This document shows, one piece after another, positions 8,197 to 15,266 of a stretch of 19,268 bases of DNA. The notes beneath the pieces were generated by a model. That model was given only the letters and a program-made list of their open reading frames with translations. It searched no databases and had not been told where the DNA came from. This stretch comes from JAXGXJ01 sp050943595 (GTDB taxonomy: Bacteria; Actinomycetota; Thermoleophilia; RBG-16-64-13): the NCBI GenBank assembly GCA_050943595.1, contig JBMNPM010000022.1:1-19268 (forward strand), in the 5' to 3' direction. Position numbers and translations under genes: made by a program. The first letter of the stretch is position 1. Every line of letters begins with the position of its first letter.

Positions 8197-8225
8197 GCCC
8201 GCCCACCGCTCAGAGGTGGGCGGGC
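8197..8225. repeat. 11-bp perfect inverted repeat in divergent promoter region
   Basis: GCCCGCCCACC (8197-8207) and its exact complement GGTGGGCGGGC (8215-8225) are separated by a 7-nt loop. There is no U-rich tail on either strand. Both flanking genes start away from this region, so a terminator role is not obvious. It overlaps the expected -35 position of the minus-strand promoter candidate. Confidence 0.75.
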
Positions 8226-8250
8226 GGAGGGCAGGACACTGCCGAGCACG

Positions 8251-8303
8251 CGCTGATGCGGCCTACCTGCCGGGGATAACCCGGCAGGTAGGCCGCATCA
8301 GCG
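8251..8303. repeat. 24-bp perfect inverted repeat with 5-nt loop
   Basis: Bases 8251-8274 are the exact reverse complement of 8280-8303, with loop GATAA (8275-8279). The outer ends read CGCTGATGCGG and CCGCATCAGCG. It is the longest perfect inverted repeat I found in the window. It ends one base before a candidate -10 (TACAAT, 8305-8310) for the HIT gene, so it would cover the -35 region. There is no T-tract. Possible roles are a DNA operator or cruciform, the terminator of an unseen transcript, or a small mobile palindromic element. Confidence 0.85.
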
Positions 8304-8304
8304 T

Positions 8305-8310
8305 TACAAT
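8305..8310 (+). promoter_or_regulatory. Candidate -10 of the HIT gene
   Basis: TACAAT lies 59 bp upstream of the ATG at 8370, immediately after the 24-bp inverted repeat. The -35 position falls inside the right arm of that repeat and has no consensus match. The same TACAAT hexamer precedes the small gene at 9994. Confidence 0.4.
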
Positions 8311-8369
8311 CAATGAAACCAGCGGGCCGGCACGACCTGATACCGGAACCGCTCACGAAAGGGGTCAGC

Positions 8370-8864
8370 ATGGAGAGGTTGTGGGCGCCCTGGCGGCTGC
8401 AGTACATCGATCACAAGAAGTCCGACGGCTGCGTCTTCTGCGACAAGCCACTGGAGGGCGACGACCGAGCTGCATATATCGTCCATCGAGGCGTGCACGC
8501 CTATGTGATCCTCAACGCCTTCCCCTACAACAACGGCCACGCGATGGTCGTCCCCTACGCTCACATCTCCAACCTGGAGGATCTGCCGGCCGAAACCCTG
8601 CACGAGATGATGGATCTGGCACAGCAGTGCATACGCGCGCTCAAGACGGCCTTTAGTCCTGCCGGCCTCAACGTCGGCTTCAACTTAGGGGCAGCCGCGG
8701 GGGCAGGCATCGCCGATCACCTACATATGCACCTGGTGCCCCGCTGGGCCGGAGATACTAATTTCATGCCCGTGCTGGCCGACGTCCGGGTCATCCCGCA
8801 ATCGTTGGACAGTGCCTTCCTGTTACTCAGCGAGGCCTTCGCAGCTCTGGAGAACGAGAACTGA
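8370..8864 (+). CDS. HIT family protein (Ap4A phosphorylase/hydrolase-like)
   Basis: A 164-residue histidine-triad protein. The active-site triad is HLHMH (His117, 119, 121) within DHLHMHLVPRW. His119 would form the nucleotidyl-enzyme intermediate by family precedent. The N-terminus MERLWAPWRLQYI and the following CVFC pair (Cys21, Cys24), part of a zinc site, place it with the bacterial branch that includes mycobacterial diadenosine tetraphosphate phosphorylase. NAFPYNNGHAMVVPYAHI (49-66) is the conserved HIT core. It probably cleaves dinucleoside polyphosphates or nucleotide phosphoramidates in the cytoplasm. The start at 8370 is the family start and has AAAGGGG 5 nt upstream; an in-frame ATG at 8313 is only 2 nt after the candidate -10 and is rejected. 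It is a single gene, convergent with the DUF1385 gene 19 bp away. Confidence 0.9.
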   Translation: MERLWAPWRLQYIDHKKSDGCVFCDKPLEGDDRAAYIVHRGVHAYVILNAFPYNNGHAMVVPYAHISNLEDLPAETLHEMMDLAQQCIRALKTAFSPAGLNVGFNLGAAAGAGIADHLHMHLVPRWAGDTNFMPVLADVRVIPQSLDSAFLLLSEAFAALENEN

Positions 8865-8883
8865 CCGGCCACCGGAAGGCCGA

Positions 8884-9759
8884 CTAGGCCACGGCACCCT
8901 CCAGCCGCAGCAACTCCTCCAACGCTCGCCGTGCCACCTCGAGCTGATCATCGCTCGGCTCCCTCGTCGTCAAGCTCTTCTGCACAACACGCCCGGGTAG
9001 CAAGAGCACCCGGGCCAGGAGTGAATCGCCATGGGTGGTAGTCCAGCGCAGCACCTCGAGCGCCACACCCAGGCCGGCGACTCCGGCCAGCGCCGAGGCG
9101 ACCGGCGACTTCTTGCCCGAACGTCCGCGGGCCAATAGGTTGATCGCCACGGTGGCCAATAAGTAAGGACCGATGAGGTTGGAGCCACAGCGATCGTGCT
9201 CTTTGGCCGCCTCCATGCCATCATGAGCCGGGTCCGCCTCCATGCCACCGATGATCTTGTGTTCCGCCCCGTGGTATCCGGCGATGGGCGAATTCTTCAC
9301 GGCCAACACGGCAGGAACGAAGGCCGCCAACGCACTCCCCACCTCCTGCGCGATGGCCGATCTACGTGCCACCGTCTTGACCAACGACGTAGCCCCCGCC
9401 GAAGCCGCCAGAGCCACCATCACCCGTTTACCCTGCAGAGGCGACTCGGCCTCGGGAAGCTTTATCTTCACCTCAGCCAATACCAGCAGACTTTCGGCCA
9501 TCCGTGCCAGTCCACGCACGAGGGGGATCCCCCCACCGCCACTGACGTCACGTCCGCCCACCGGTATACGAAACCTGCGCCCCGAAGCTGTGGCGATTCC
9601 ATCGCTCGCATCGCGAATGGCCGCAGCCCAGTGCCGTTCCGACATGAGAATCAGTCCATTCGTCAAAGCCATGCCTCCCACGCGGGACGCCGGCACTACA
9701 TCCCCGACCCCCGCCGAGAGTGCAGCAGCTTCCTGCGCACCCCTCTCGGTCGCCACCAT
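8884..9759 (-). CDS. DUF1385 family (YqhQ-like) membrane-associated protein
   Basis: About 291 residues, belonging to the DUF1385/YqhQ family, whose function is unknown. The family signatures are YHGAEHKIIGGMEAD (about 162-176) and HDRCGSNLIGPYLLATVAINLL (about 188-209), with hydrophobic segments near 115-125, 141-155, 169-184, 197-209 and 221-236. These suggest a protein in or at the cytoplasmic membrane. The N-terminal motif SRVGGMALTNGLILMSERHWAAAIR is the usual DUF1385 opening. The start is one of three consecutive in-frame ATGs (9765, 9762, 9759) directly behind GGAGGAGGG (9774-9766). I chose 9759 for spacing, but 9762 is nearly as good. The open frame continues 28 codons further without a ribosome site. 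Confidence 0.85.
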   Translation of the reverse strand: MVATERGAQEAAALSAGVGDVVPASRVGGMALTNGLILMSERHWAAAIRDASDGIATASGRRFRIPVGGRDVSGGGGIPLVRGLARMAESLLVLAEVKIKLPEAESPLQGKRVMVALAASAGATSLVKTVARRSAIAQEVGSALAAFVPAVLAVKNSPIAGYHGAEHKIIGGMEADPAHDGMEAAKEHDRCGSNLIGPYLLATVAINLLARGRSGKKSPVASALAGVAGLGVALEVLRWTTTHGDSLLARVLLLPGRVVQKSLTTREPSDDQLEVARRALEELLRLEGAVA

Positions 9760-9878
9760 CATCATCCCTCCTCCACAACCGGCCCTTTGCTGAGCCGGGA
9801 TCCAAATCATCGCCCGGCAGGCTGCCGCACTACTTTGGTCCGACAACACCGGAAAGCATCCAAAACTATCCAGACCTA

Positions 9879-9884
9879 ACTATA
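9879..9884 (-). promoter_or_regulatory. Candidate -10 of the DUF1385 gene
   Basis: TATAGT on the minus strand (9884-9879) is a good -10 hexamer in an AT-rich patch about 110 bp upstream of the DUF1385 start. The -35 is not evident. Confidence 0.4.
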
Positions 9885-9981
9885 ACGTTCTCCGAGCGGT
9901 CACAGCGGCCTCACTGAGCGGCACAGGGACCGTGCCTGCAGCGCACCGGAAGCCGGCCCCTCGTGTAGCGCCCGCTCGCGC

Positions 9982-9987
9982 TACAAT
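9982..9987 (+). promoter_or_regulatory. -10 element of an apparently leaderless gene
   Basis: TACAAT ends 6 nt before the GTG at 9994 and 9 nt before the ATG at 9997. With the normal -10 to +1 distance, transcription would begin at or next to the start codon. No ribosome-binding site fits between them. Confidence 0.55.
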
Positions 9988-9993
9988 ACTCCG

Positions 9994-10218
9994 GTGATGC
10001 GTACGACCATCCTCTCCTATCTGGCCGATGTCTATCAGGCCAATGCCGAGGCCGAGGTATCAGGCCCCGAGCTGCAGCATGAACTGAGTCTCGACCCAGT
10101 GACCATCGAAACATGTGTGCGCCAACTGGCCGATGAAGGGTTGGTGGAATGGGACCCGTTGCTCAACAATATGTGGCTACGTATAACCGACGCGGGACTG
10201 GCGGCCGTCCGCCGCTAG
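9994..10218 (+). CDS. Small winged-helix-like protein (74 aa)
   Basis: A 74-residue protein that looks like one winged helix-turn-helix domain: helix ILSYLADVYQAN (6-17), helix SGPELQHELSL (23-33), recognition-helix-like PVTIETCVRQLADEGLVEW (35-53), then a short wing WLRITDAGLAAVR (61-73). The ending ITDAGLAAV is common in MarR/PadR-like and other small wHTH proteins. It could bind DNA as a dimer; the target is unknown. The start codon is GTG 9994 or the adjacent ATG 9997. The -10 at 9982-9987 implies a leaderless transcript, which favours 9994. Inverted repeats follow the stop. The domain call is by pattern, not by a recognised family. Confidence 0.7.
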   Translation: MMRTTILSYLADVYQANAEAEVSGPELQHELSLDPVTIETCVRQLADEGLVEWDPLLNNMWLRITDAGLAAVRR

Positions 10219-10221
10219 ACG

Positions 10222-10250
10222 GCTACCGGCAACGTATGAGCGCCGGTAGC
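10222..10250 (+). terminator. Possible terminator hairpin after the small wHTH gene
   Basis: GCTACCGGC (10222-10230) pairs perfectly with GCCGGTAGC (10242-10250) across an 11-nt loop. It begins 4 nt after the stop codon. No T-run follows, so intrinsic termination is uncertain. Confidence 0.4.
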
Positions 10251-10265
10251 GTCGCTATCGGCATA

Positions 10266-10305
10266 GCCCTGTGGGTGGAGCGCTATGCCACCCCGCCCAC
10301 AGGGC
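10266..10305. repeat. 10-bp inverted repeat
   Basis: GCCCTGTGGG (10266-10275) and CCCACAGGGC (10296-10305) form a perfect stem. The 20-nt loop contains an inner TGG/CCA pair and AGCGCT. It lies between the convergent wHTH and glgP genes, so it may act as a terminator on either strand. Confidence 0.6.
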
Positions 10306-10413
10306 CCTGGTCATCCTCACGGTAGCTTAGTTCACGGCAGCCCCAGCAGGCTGCCGAGTATGACACTTCGCCGCCAGAACACGATCAGCACGTGCGGGGG
10401 AAGGGTAGAGGAA

Positions 10414-10438
10414 GCGCGAATAGCAGCGCTATTCGCGC
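10414..10438 (-). terminator. Probable terminator downstream of glgP
   Basis: GCGCGAATAGC (10414-10424) and GCTATTCGCGC (10428-10438) form a perfect 11-bp stem with a 3-nt loop, about 70 bp after the glgP stop. On the minus strand the stem is followed by the pyrimidine-rich TTCCTCTACCCTTCCCCC, which supports termination of glgP, although it is not a clean U-tract. Confidence 0.55.
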
Positions 10439-10508
10439 GACCAATGACGTACTATCATGCCGTTCAGTGCGTTCCGGCGGCCGGGGTTTCGTTCTAGCAG
10501 GCAGCCTC

Positions 10509-13172
10509 CTAGGTCCGCTCCCACGTGATCAGCGGCAATTCATGGGGCACGAGTACGTCTTCATGCCGGGGCAGGATGCGGATGGAATATCCGTGTATGC
10601 CCGAAATCTTGCTGGAGATGGTGCCCTTGTACACGTGGTCGCCGTCCCGGCTCCCACTCCACTTTAAATCGATGCTGTGCCCATTGCTGAGAGCGCCGTC
10701 GGAACGCAGGCGGCTGTAGTAGGCCTGCACCACAACCTCCGATGGATGGAGGCTCCCCAAATGCACCCTCGTCTCGACCTGGAGATCCGCCCCCACAGGA
10801 AGATTGATTGTCCCCTGGTCCTGCACCCACGTAACCCGGACATCGCACCAAGCTTTGCTCACCTTCTGCTTCCAGGCGGACAACTCTCGAGCCTTGGCGA
10901 AGCCGCGGGCGGCTAAGCGTTCGTAGTGATCGGCAGCCGGGACGTAGAAACGATCCGTGTACTCCTTGATCATGCGATCGCCGGAGAAGGCTGAGGTGAG
11001 AACCCGAATCGACTCCTTCATCATAGCAATCCAGCCCCGCGGGATCCCGTCCGCATCGCGGTCATAGAACAGGGGCACCACCTCATGCTCCAGAAGAGAG
11101 TACAGCGATTCTGCGTCGACCTCATCCTGGTAATCGGTATGGGCGAACTCCTGCCCATCTCCTATGGCCCAACCTACGCCGGGCCGGTAGCCTTCGGCCC
11201 ACCAACCATCAAGGATAGAGAGGTTGAGTCCGCCGTTTGTAACCACCTTCATACCGCTGGTGCCGCAGGCCTCGTAGGGCCGGCGCGGATTATTGAGCCA
11301 TACGTCCACTCCCTGAACCAACACCCTGGCCTTCAGCAGATCGTAGTCTTCCAGGAAAACCACGCGCTCAGACAGGCCTTCAGTACGGACGAACTCGATA
11401 AGGCTGCGGATAAACTCCTTCCCCGCGGCGTCGCGTGGATGGGCCTTCCCAGCCACAATGAGCTGCACCGGCCGAGCCGAGTCCGTAAAGATGGCCTTCA
11501 GACGGGCAGGGTCGCGCAGTAGGAGGGTGGCCCGTTTATAAGTGGCAAAACGCCGCGCGAAGCCGATGGTGAGAGCTTCGGAAGTCAGCGGTTGTCCAGA
11601 CAACGGGCGAATAGCCGCCTTCCCCAGCTTCTGCTGGATCTGAATCTCGTTCACTTCGCGGGCGAAGGCGACCAGCCGTTCCCGCAGGCGCGTATGTGTC
11701 CGCCACAGTTCGAGGTCGGGGATACGCTCAACCCGTTGCCACGCCTCCCGATTGGAAGCATCATCGCGCCAGCGTGGACCCAGATAGTGATCGTAGAGCC
11801 ACTGCATCTCGGCCGCCACCCAAGACTTGGTGTGCACACCGTTAGTGACTGAATCGATAGGTATGTCCGCACGCGGAAAATCCGTCCAGCCGGGCTGCAT
11901 CATACGCGCCGTCACCCGCCGGTGTAGACGACTGACCGCATTGCGGCGCGGAGACTGGCGCAGAGCCAGAATGGCCACGTTGAACGCTTCGTCGCATGAA
12001 TCACTGTTGATGCGCCCCATGTTCATGAACTCTTGGGTACTGAGCCCCAGTTCCTTGAGATACTCGCCCAAGTAGCTGTCGATGGCCGCCTCCGAGAACA
12101 GGTCGAACCCAGCCGGCACCGGTGTGTGAGTCGTGAAGAGACTGCCCGCCCCCGTGACCTGGCGCGCCTCCAAGAAGGTCAACCCCTCGGTCTCCATGAG
12201 GTCGCGGATGCGTTCCAGGCTCGAGAAGACGGCGTGACCCTCGTTGAGATGGCACATTTGCGGCTGGATATGCAGGGCCTTGAGCGCCCGCATACCTCCG
12301 ATACCCAGAAGAAGCTCCTGAGCCAGACGTTCCTCGGTACCGCCGCCGTAGAGCTCGCTGGTGATCAGCTGAGCGTCGGCATCGTTCTCAGGCAGTGCGC
12401 TGTCAAGAAGGTAGAGCGGCACACGACCGACCTGCACCTTCCACACCGCCGCCCAAACTCGACGGCCGCGCATATCGACAGAGACCTTGAGTTGCACACC
12501 CGGCGATCCAAAAGCAGCATCGGTATTGCACAAGCAGGCGTCCGCCGGGGTAGCGAGACTACAGACGCCGCCCTCCGGCGCTGATTCCTGCGCAGCGGCA
12601 CTCTCCGCCGATATCATGACGGGCCGGATGGGCATGGTACTAAAATCATGCAACCGGTATATCTCATGCTGCCAGCCGTGTTCATCCAGCCGCTGACTGA
12701 AGTAACCCCGGTTGTAGAGCAGGCCCACACCAACCAGGGGCAGACCGAGGCCGCTGGCAGCTTTCAGATGATCGCCAGCCAAGACCCCCAGCCCACCTGA
12801 ATAGATAGGTAGACAGTTCGCCATGCCATATTCCATGCAGAAATAGGCGATTTGCAGGTCGGCTCGGTCAGGATACTTCAGGCAAAACCACCCACGTTCA
12901 TCCATGTAATCGTGCAAATCCGCGACGGCACCATCGAGGAGCCCGAGAAAGCCCGCGTCCTGCGCCGCGCTCTCCAGACGATCGTGGGAGATGCGACGCA
13001 AGAGGAGCACAGGATTGTCGCCGCACTTCTCGAGCAACTCCGGATCCAGCCCCTGGAATACCTTGAACGCCCGGGTATCCCAAGTCCAACGCAAGTTATA
13101 GGCGAGTTCCACAAGCCCATTCAAGCGCGGAGGGATGTCAGGATGGATACAAAACTGGTGGATCTTACGCAT
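10509..13172 (-). CDS. glgP: Alpha-glucan phosphorylase (GT35, with DUF3417 N-terminal domain)
   Basis: An 887-residue PLP enzyme that releases glucose 1-phosphate from the non-reducing ends of glycogen or maltodextrin. It belongs to the alpha-glucan phosphorylase branch found in actinobacteria and thermophiles rather than the E. coli type. The N-terminal DUF3417 domain is seen in LNGLVELAYNLRWTWDTRAFKVF (about 18-40). Catalytic-core landmarks are ADLQIAYFCMEYG, YSGGLGVLAGDHLKAASGLGLPLVGVGLLY, HLNEGHAVFSSLERI, GFARRFATYKRATLLL and GTSGMKVVTNGGLNLSILDGWW with the PLP lysine near 642. A C-terminal beta-rich region (about 780-887) follows. The start is ATG 13172, where the family begins, with AGGGGG 4 nt or so upstream (13182-13177). 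The frame extends 29 codons upstream without support. It is transcribed alone, with its own AT-rich upstream region. Confidence 0.93.
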   Translation of the reverse strand: MRKIHQFCIHPDIPPRLNGLVELAYNLRWTWDTRAFKVFQGLDPELLEKCGDNPVLLLRRISHDRLESAAQDAGFLGLLDGAVADLHDYMDERGWFCLKYPDRADLQIAYFCMEYGMANCLPIYSGGLGVLAGDHLKAASGLGLPLVGVGLLYNRGYFSQRLDEHGWQHEIYRLHDFSTMPIRPVMISAESAAAQESAPEGGVCSLATPADACLCNTDAAFGSPGVQLKVSVDMRGRRVWAAVWKVQVGRVPLYLLDSALPENDADAQLITSELYGGGTEERLAQELLLGIGGMRALKALHIQPQMCHLNEGHAVFSSLERIRDLMETEGLTFLEARQVTGAGSLFTTHTPVPAGFDLFSEAAIDSYLGEYLKELGLSTQEFMNMGRINSDSCDEAFNVAILALRQSPRRNAVSRLHRRVTARMMQPGWTDFPRADIPIDSVTNGVHTKSWVAAEMQWLYDHYLGPRWRDDASNREAWQRVERIPDLELWRTHTRLRERLVAFAREVNEIQIQQKLGKAAIRPLSGQPLTSEALTIGFARRFATYKRATLLLRDPARLKAIFTDSARPVQLIVAGKAHPRDAAGKEFIRSLIEFVRTEGLSERVVFLEDYDLLKARVLVQGVDVWLNNPRRPYEACGTSGMKVVTNGGLNLSILDGWWAEGYRPGVGWAIGDGQEFAHTDYQDEVDAESLYSLLEHEVVPLFYDRDADGIPRGWIAMMKESIRVLTSAFSGDRMIKEYTDRFYVPAADHYERLAARGFAKARELSAWKQKVSKAWCDVRVTWVQDQGTINLPVGADLQVETRVHLGSLHPSEVVVQAYYSRLRSDGALSNGHSIDLKWSGSRDGDHVYKGTISSKISGIHGYSIRILPRHEDVLVPHELPLITWERT

Positions 13173-13270
13173 TGAACCCCCTAACGAGCCGACGTCTTGC
13201 CGTACCCCTGACCTCCTATACCACAGCCCCCAGTCGAGGACACGGAGATGGAGCATCATCGATCGAGAAT

Positions 13271-13276
13271 ATTATC
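13271..13276 (-). promoter_or_regulatory. Candidate -10 of glgP
   Basis: GATAAT on the minus strand (13276-13271) lies about 100 bp upstream of the glgP start and just downstream, in the direction of transcription, of the paired direct repeats at 13291-13340. There is no consensus -35, which would suit an activated promoter. Confidence 0.35.
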
Positions 13277-13290
13277 GGCAGGCTTTCTAC

Positions 13291-13340
13291 ATTAGTATTG
13301 TTTATGAGCATATATCAGCAATAAGCATTGTTGATGAGCA
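13291..13340 (-). repeat. Two 20-bp direct repeats, 30-bp period, upstream of glgP
   Basis: Bases 13291-13310 and 13321-13340 match at 17 of 20 positions, both ending in ATGAGCA on the plus strand (TGCTCAT at the start on the minus strand). The period is exactly 30 bp, close to three helical turns. The copies lie in the only strongly AT-rich patch of the 246-bp gap between the flavoprotein and glgP, 14-70 bp upstream of the candidate -10. They are probably paired sites for a regulator of glgP; which one is unknown. Confidence 0.6.
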
Positions 13341-13418
13341 GCCGCTAGTATCCCATACATGGGTAGCCGACGGCCGTCTCCACCCCCCCCCAGCCTCTGC
13401 GGTCATTTACACAGACCG

Positions 13419-14414
13419 TCACCCGCCGGAAGGCCCACTAGAAGGCTGCTGGTCCCGGGGCGGTTTGGAATAAGGCGGGTGATTCTTATACTTGACGGTG
13501 CGCTTAAAGATCTCACCCATCTCAGCCGGCGGCTTCAGCGAATTGCCGGCCAAAGTCTCCATGTACTCCAACTTACCCGAGAGAAGCATGCGGGAGTGTA
13601 CCCTTTCCTCTTCCGAGACGTCGAAGCATACCTGCCCGTCGACCACACTCAAGGTCCCCTTCACTCCACACACTGCGCAGACGGTAGGATAGGGGTCGGC
13701 GCCATGGCGCACCTCAATCAGCGTGGATTGACAGATGGGGCACAAGCCGGGCTCACCAATGTAGTCTGCTTCTTCGATCGGCCTACTAAGAGTCTCGGCC
13801 ACATGGCGGCCCGACCGGTGGGCCCGCTCCAATAGGTCCTCGTGCAGGCTCACAACACGGAAGAATCCGATCCCGTTGGCGCGGATCCTGTCTACCACCT
13901 CCATCTGCAGCGACATGGCAAAGATACTCATACTAGGCAAAGCCAAGGTATCCCACTCCCCGGCACCAACGGCAATCAACGACGCCACCCGAGGTTTGAA
14001 GGATCGTTCGTCGGGCCCCTCGTTTCCTGTGGCGCCCCGCTCCTGACGCTGCTTTTTAGCGGTGAGCCGAAAAGCCACGTCGTGCGACAACCCCATGCGA
14101 TCGCCCAGAGTCTTGAGGTAGCCCGTGCAGGATCTGTCATAGACAGGTGATCCGAGGATGAGACCATCGCACTCCATGATCTGCTCGTCTATAAAGGAGA
14201 GGTCATCGTCCGTTATGATGCAGTGCCCGGCCCCACACCTGTCGAACATATCGATTGCGCAGGCGTTGCACCCGGTGCACGGTTTGATGGTCAGATCGTG
14301 GAGGTGGACCAGTTCGATCTCTGCACCACACTCCTCTGCCCCCATGAGTGCCTCTTTCACGAGGATCTCGGTGTTGCCGTTCCGTCTGCCACAAGATATG
14401 CCCAGTACTTTCAT
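13419..14414 (-). CDS. Iron-sulfur flavoprotein (NADPH-dependent FMN reductase family) with C-terminal zinc ribbon
   Basis: A 331-residue flavodoxin-like protein. The FMN-phosphate loop is CGRRNGNTE (8-16), and GSPVYDRSCTGYLKTLGDR (88-106) is the second flavin-binding loop. The compact cluster CTGCNACAIDMFDRC (Cys46, 49, 52, 60) is the cysteine pattern of iron-sulfur flavoproteins of anaerobes, which move electrons between a 4Fe-4S cluster and FMN. Unlike the usual roughly 190-230-residue members, it carries a C-terminal extension with CPIC (225, 228) and CAVC (246, 249), a probable zinc ribbon or rubredoxin-like site, and a Pro/Ser-rich tail. The start at 14414 has GAGGAG 7 nt upstream (14427-14422). 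It lies 72 bp after queE on the same strand and may be the last gene of the que operon. Its electron partner is not known. Confidence 0.85.
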   Translation of the reverse strand: MKVLGISCGRRNGNTEILVKEALMGAEECGAEIELVHLHDLTIKPCTGCNACAIDMFDRCGAGHCIITDDDLSFIDEQIMECDGLILGSPVYDRSCTGYLKTLGDRMGLSHDVAFRLTAKKQRQERGATGNEGPDERSFKPRVASLIAVGAGEWDTLALPSMSIFAMSLQMEVVDRIRANGIGFFRVVSLHEDLLERAHRSGRHVAETLSRPIEEADYIGEPGLCPICQSTLIEVRHGADPYPTVCAVCGVKGTLSVVDGQVCFDVSEEERVHSRMLLSGKLEYMETLAGNSLKPPAEMGEIFKRTVKYKNHPPYSKPPRDQQPSSGPSGG

Positions 14415-14486
14415 CCTGTAACTCCTCGATGCCTCTGTGATTAAGAGTCGTTGTTATCAAAGCACATCTGCACGGGTATCGACCGC

Positions 14487-15266
14487 TCAGCGGATCCCCA
14501 AGAGCTTGTGGGTCTGTAGGGAGAGGCGCCAGTCGGGGTGCTCCATCACCAAGTCCACAGCCCGTTCTACAGCCTCATGAGTGGGACCGTCCGCGGACCA
14601 GCATCCGAGAGGTGCAGACCCAACCACGGGAAGTCCAGTCGCCCCCGCAGACAACGACGGCGCGGACCGCGGCTGTATAGACACGACGGCGCCGGGATGC
14701 TCTCCGGCCAGCCGTACGGCGATGGCCTCATCGAATCCATCGTCGACCACGAATTTCAACTCATCCACCAGCCCCTCCCAACCCTCGGCGATAAGATAAG
14801 CGGGCGGCTTTGGACTGACCGTCATCCACACCGGCCGGTCTGCGCCTATCCCGTCGCCTAGTCTGTCAACGGACCTTTTGCTACGGCTGGCGATAGGCCG
14901 AGTAGCGACCGAACTACCGTCCACCCGTCCATTCAAGGGAGAGACGGTCCCATTGGTCTCTATGTGCACCACCACACGGCACGCTGCAGCGGCCGAGATC
15001 AAACCGGCGACACCGTCCAGTTGAAGCAAAGGTTCACCACCGGTTAGGCAGAGCCGGGGTAGGCGGACCTGGGCCATAATATCCCCCACCTTCATGGCCC
15101 TACCGGCAGTCGTCTCCCGGCTATCGGGCGTATCGCACCAGCGAACGCACTCCAAGCCCACCTCTGCCGCATTGCATCCGGCCAGGCGAACGAAGGTCAT
15201 GGGAACTCCCGTCCAGAAGCCCTCCCCCTGTAGGGAGGCGAAGATCTCAACGACGGTGAGAGTCAG
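14487..15266 (-). CDS. queE: 7-carboxy-7-deazaguanine synthase QueE (radical SAM), CTG start
   Basis: A radical SAM enzyme that contracts 6-carboxytetrahydropterin to 7-carboxy-7-deazaguanine, the second committed step toward preQ0. Family motifs are EIFASLQGEGFWTGVP (7-22), FVRLAGC (25-31), CVRWCDT (40-46), CLTGGEPLLQ (73-82) and, near the middle, TVSPKP, DELKFVV and SIQP. The first ATG (15200) would delete the SLQGEG substrate-binding motif, so the start must lie upstream. The only plausible codon before the in-frame stop is CTG at 15266-15264, overlapping the queD stop as CTGA, with GAGGTC 6 nt upstream inside queD. That gives 259 residues. The cluster cysteines are Cys31, Cys40 and Cys44 (CX8CX3C), unlike the standard CX3CX2C. 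No frameshift is evident there. Confidence 0.85.
   Translation of the reverse strand: MTLTVVEIFASLQGEGFWTGVPMTFVRLAGCNAAEVGLECVRWCDTPDSRETTAGRAMKVGDIMAQVRLPRLCLTGGEPLLQLDGVAGLISAAAACRVVVHIETNGTVSPLNGRVDGSSVATRPIASRSKRSVDRLGDGIGADRPVWMTVSPKPPAYLIAEGWEGLVDELKFVVDDGFDEAIAVRLAGEHPGAVVSIQPRSAPSLSAGATGLPVVGSAPLGCWSADGPTHEAVERAVDLVMEHPDWRLSLQTHKLLGIR

Noticed and set aside
13173..13259. N-terminal extension of glgP to an upstream ATG
   Set aside because: The family start is MRKIHQF at 13172 with a ribosome site, and the extra 29 codons show no family-like sequence.
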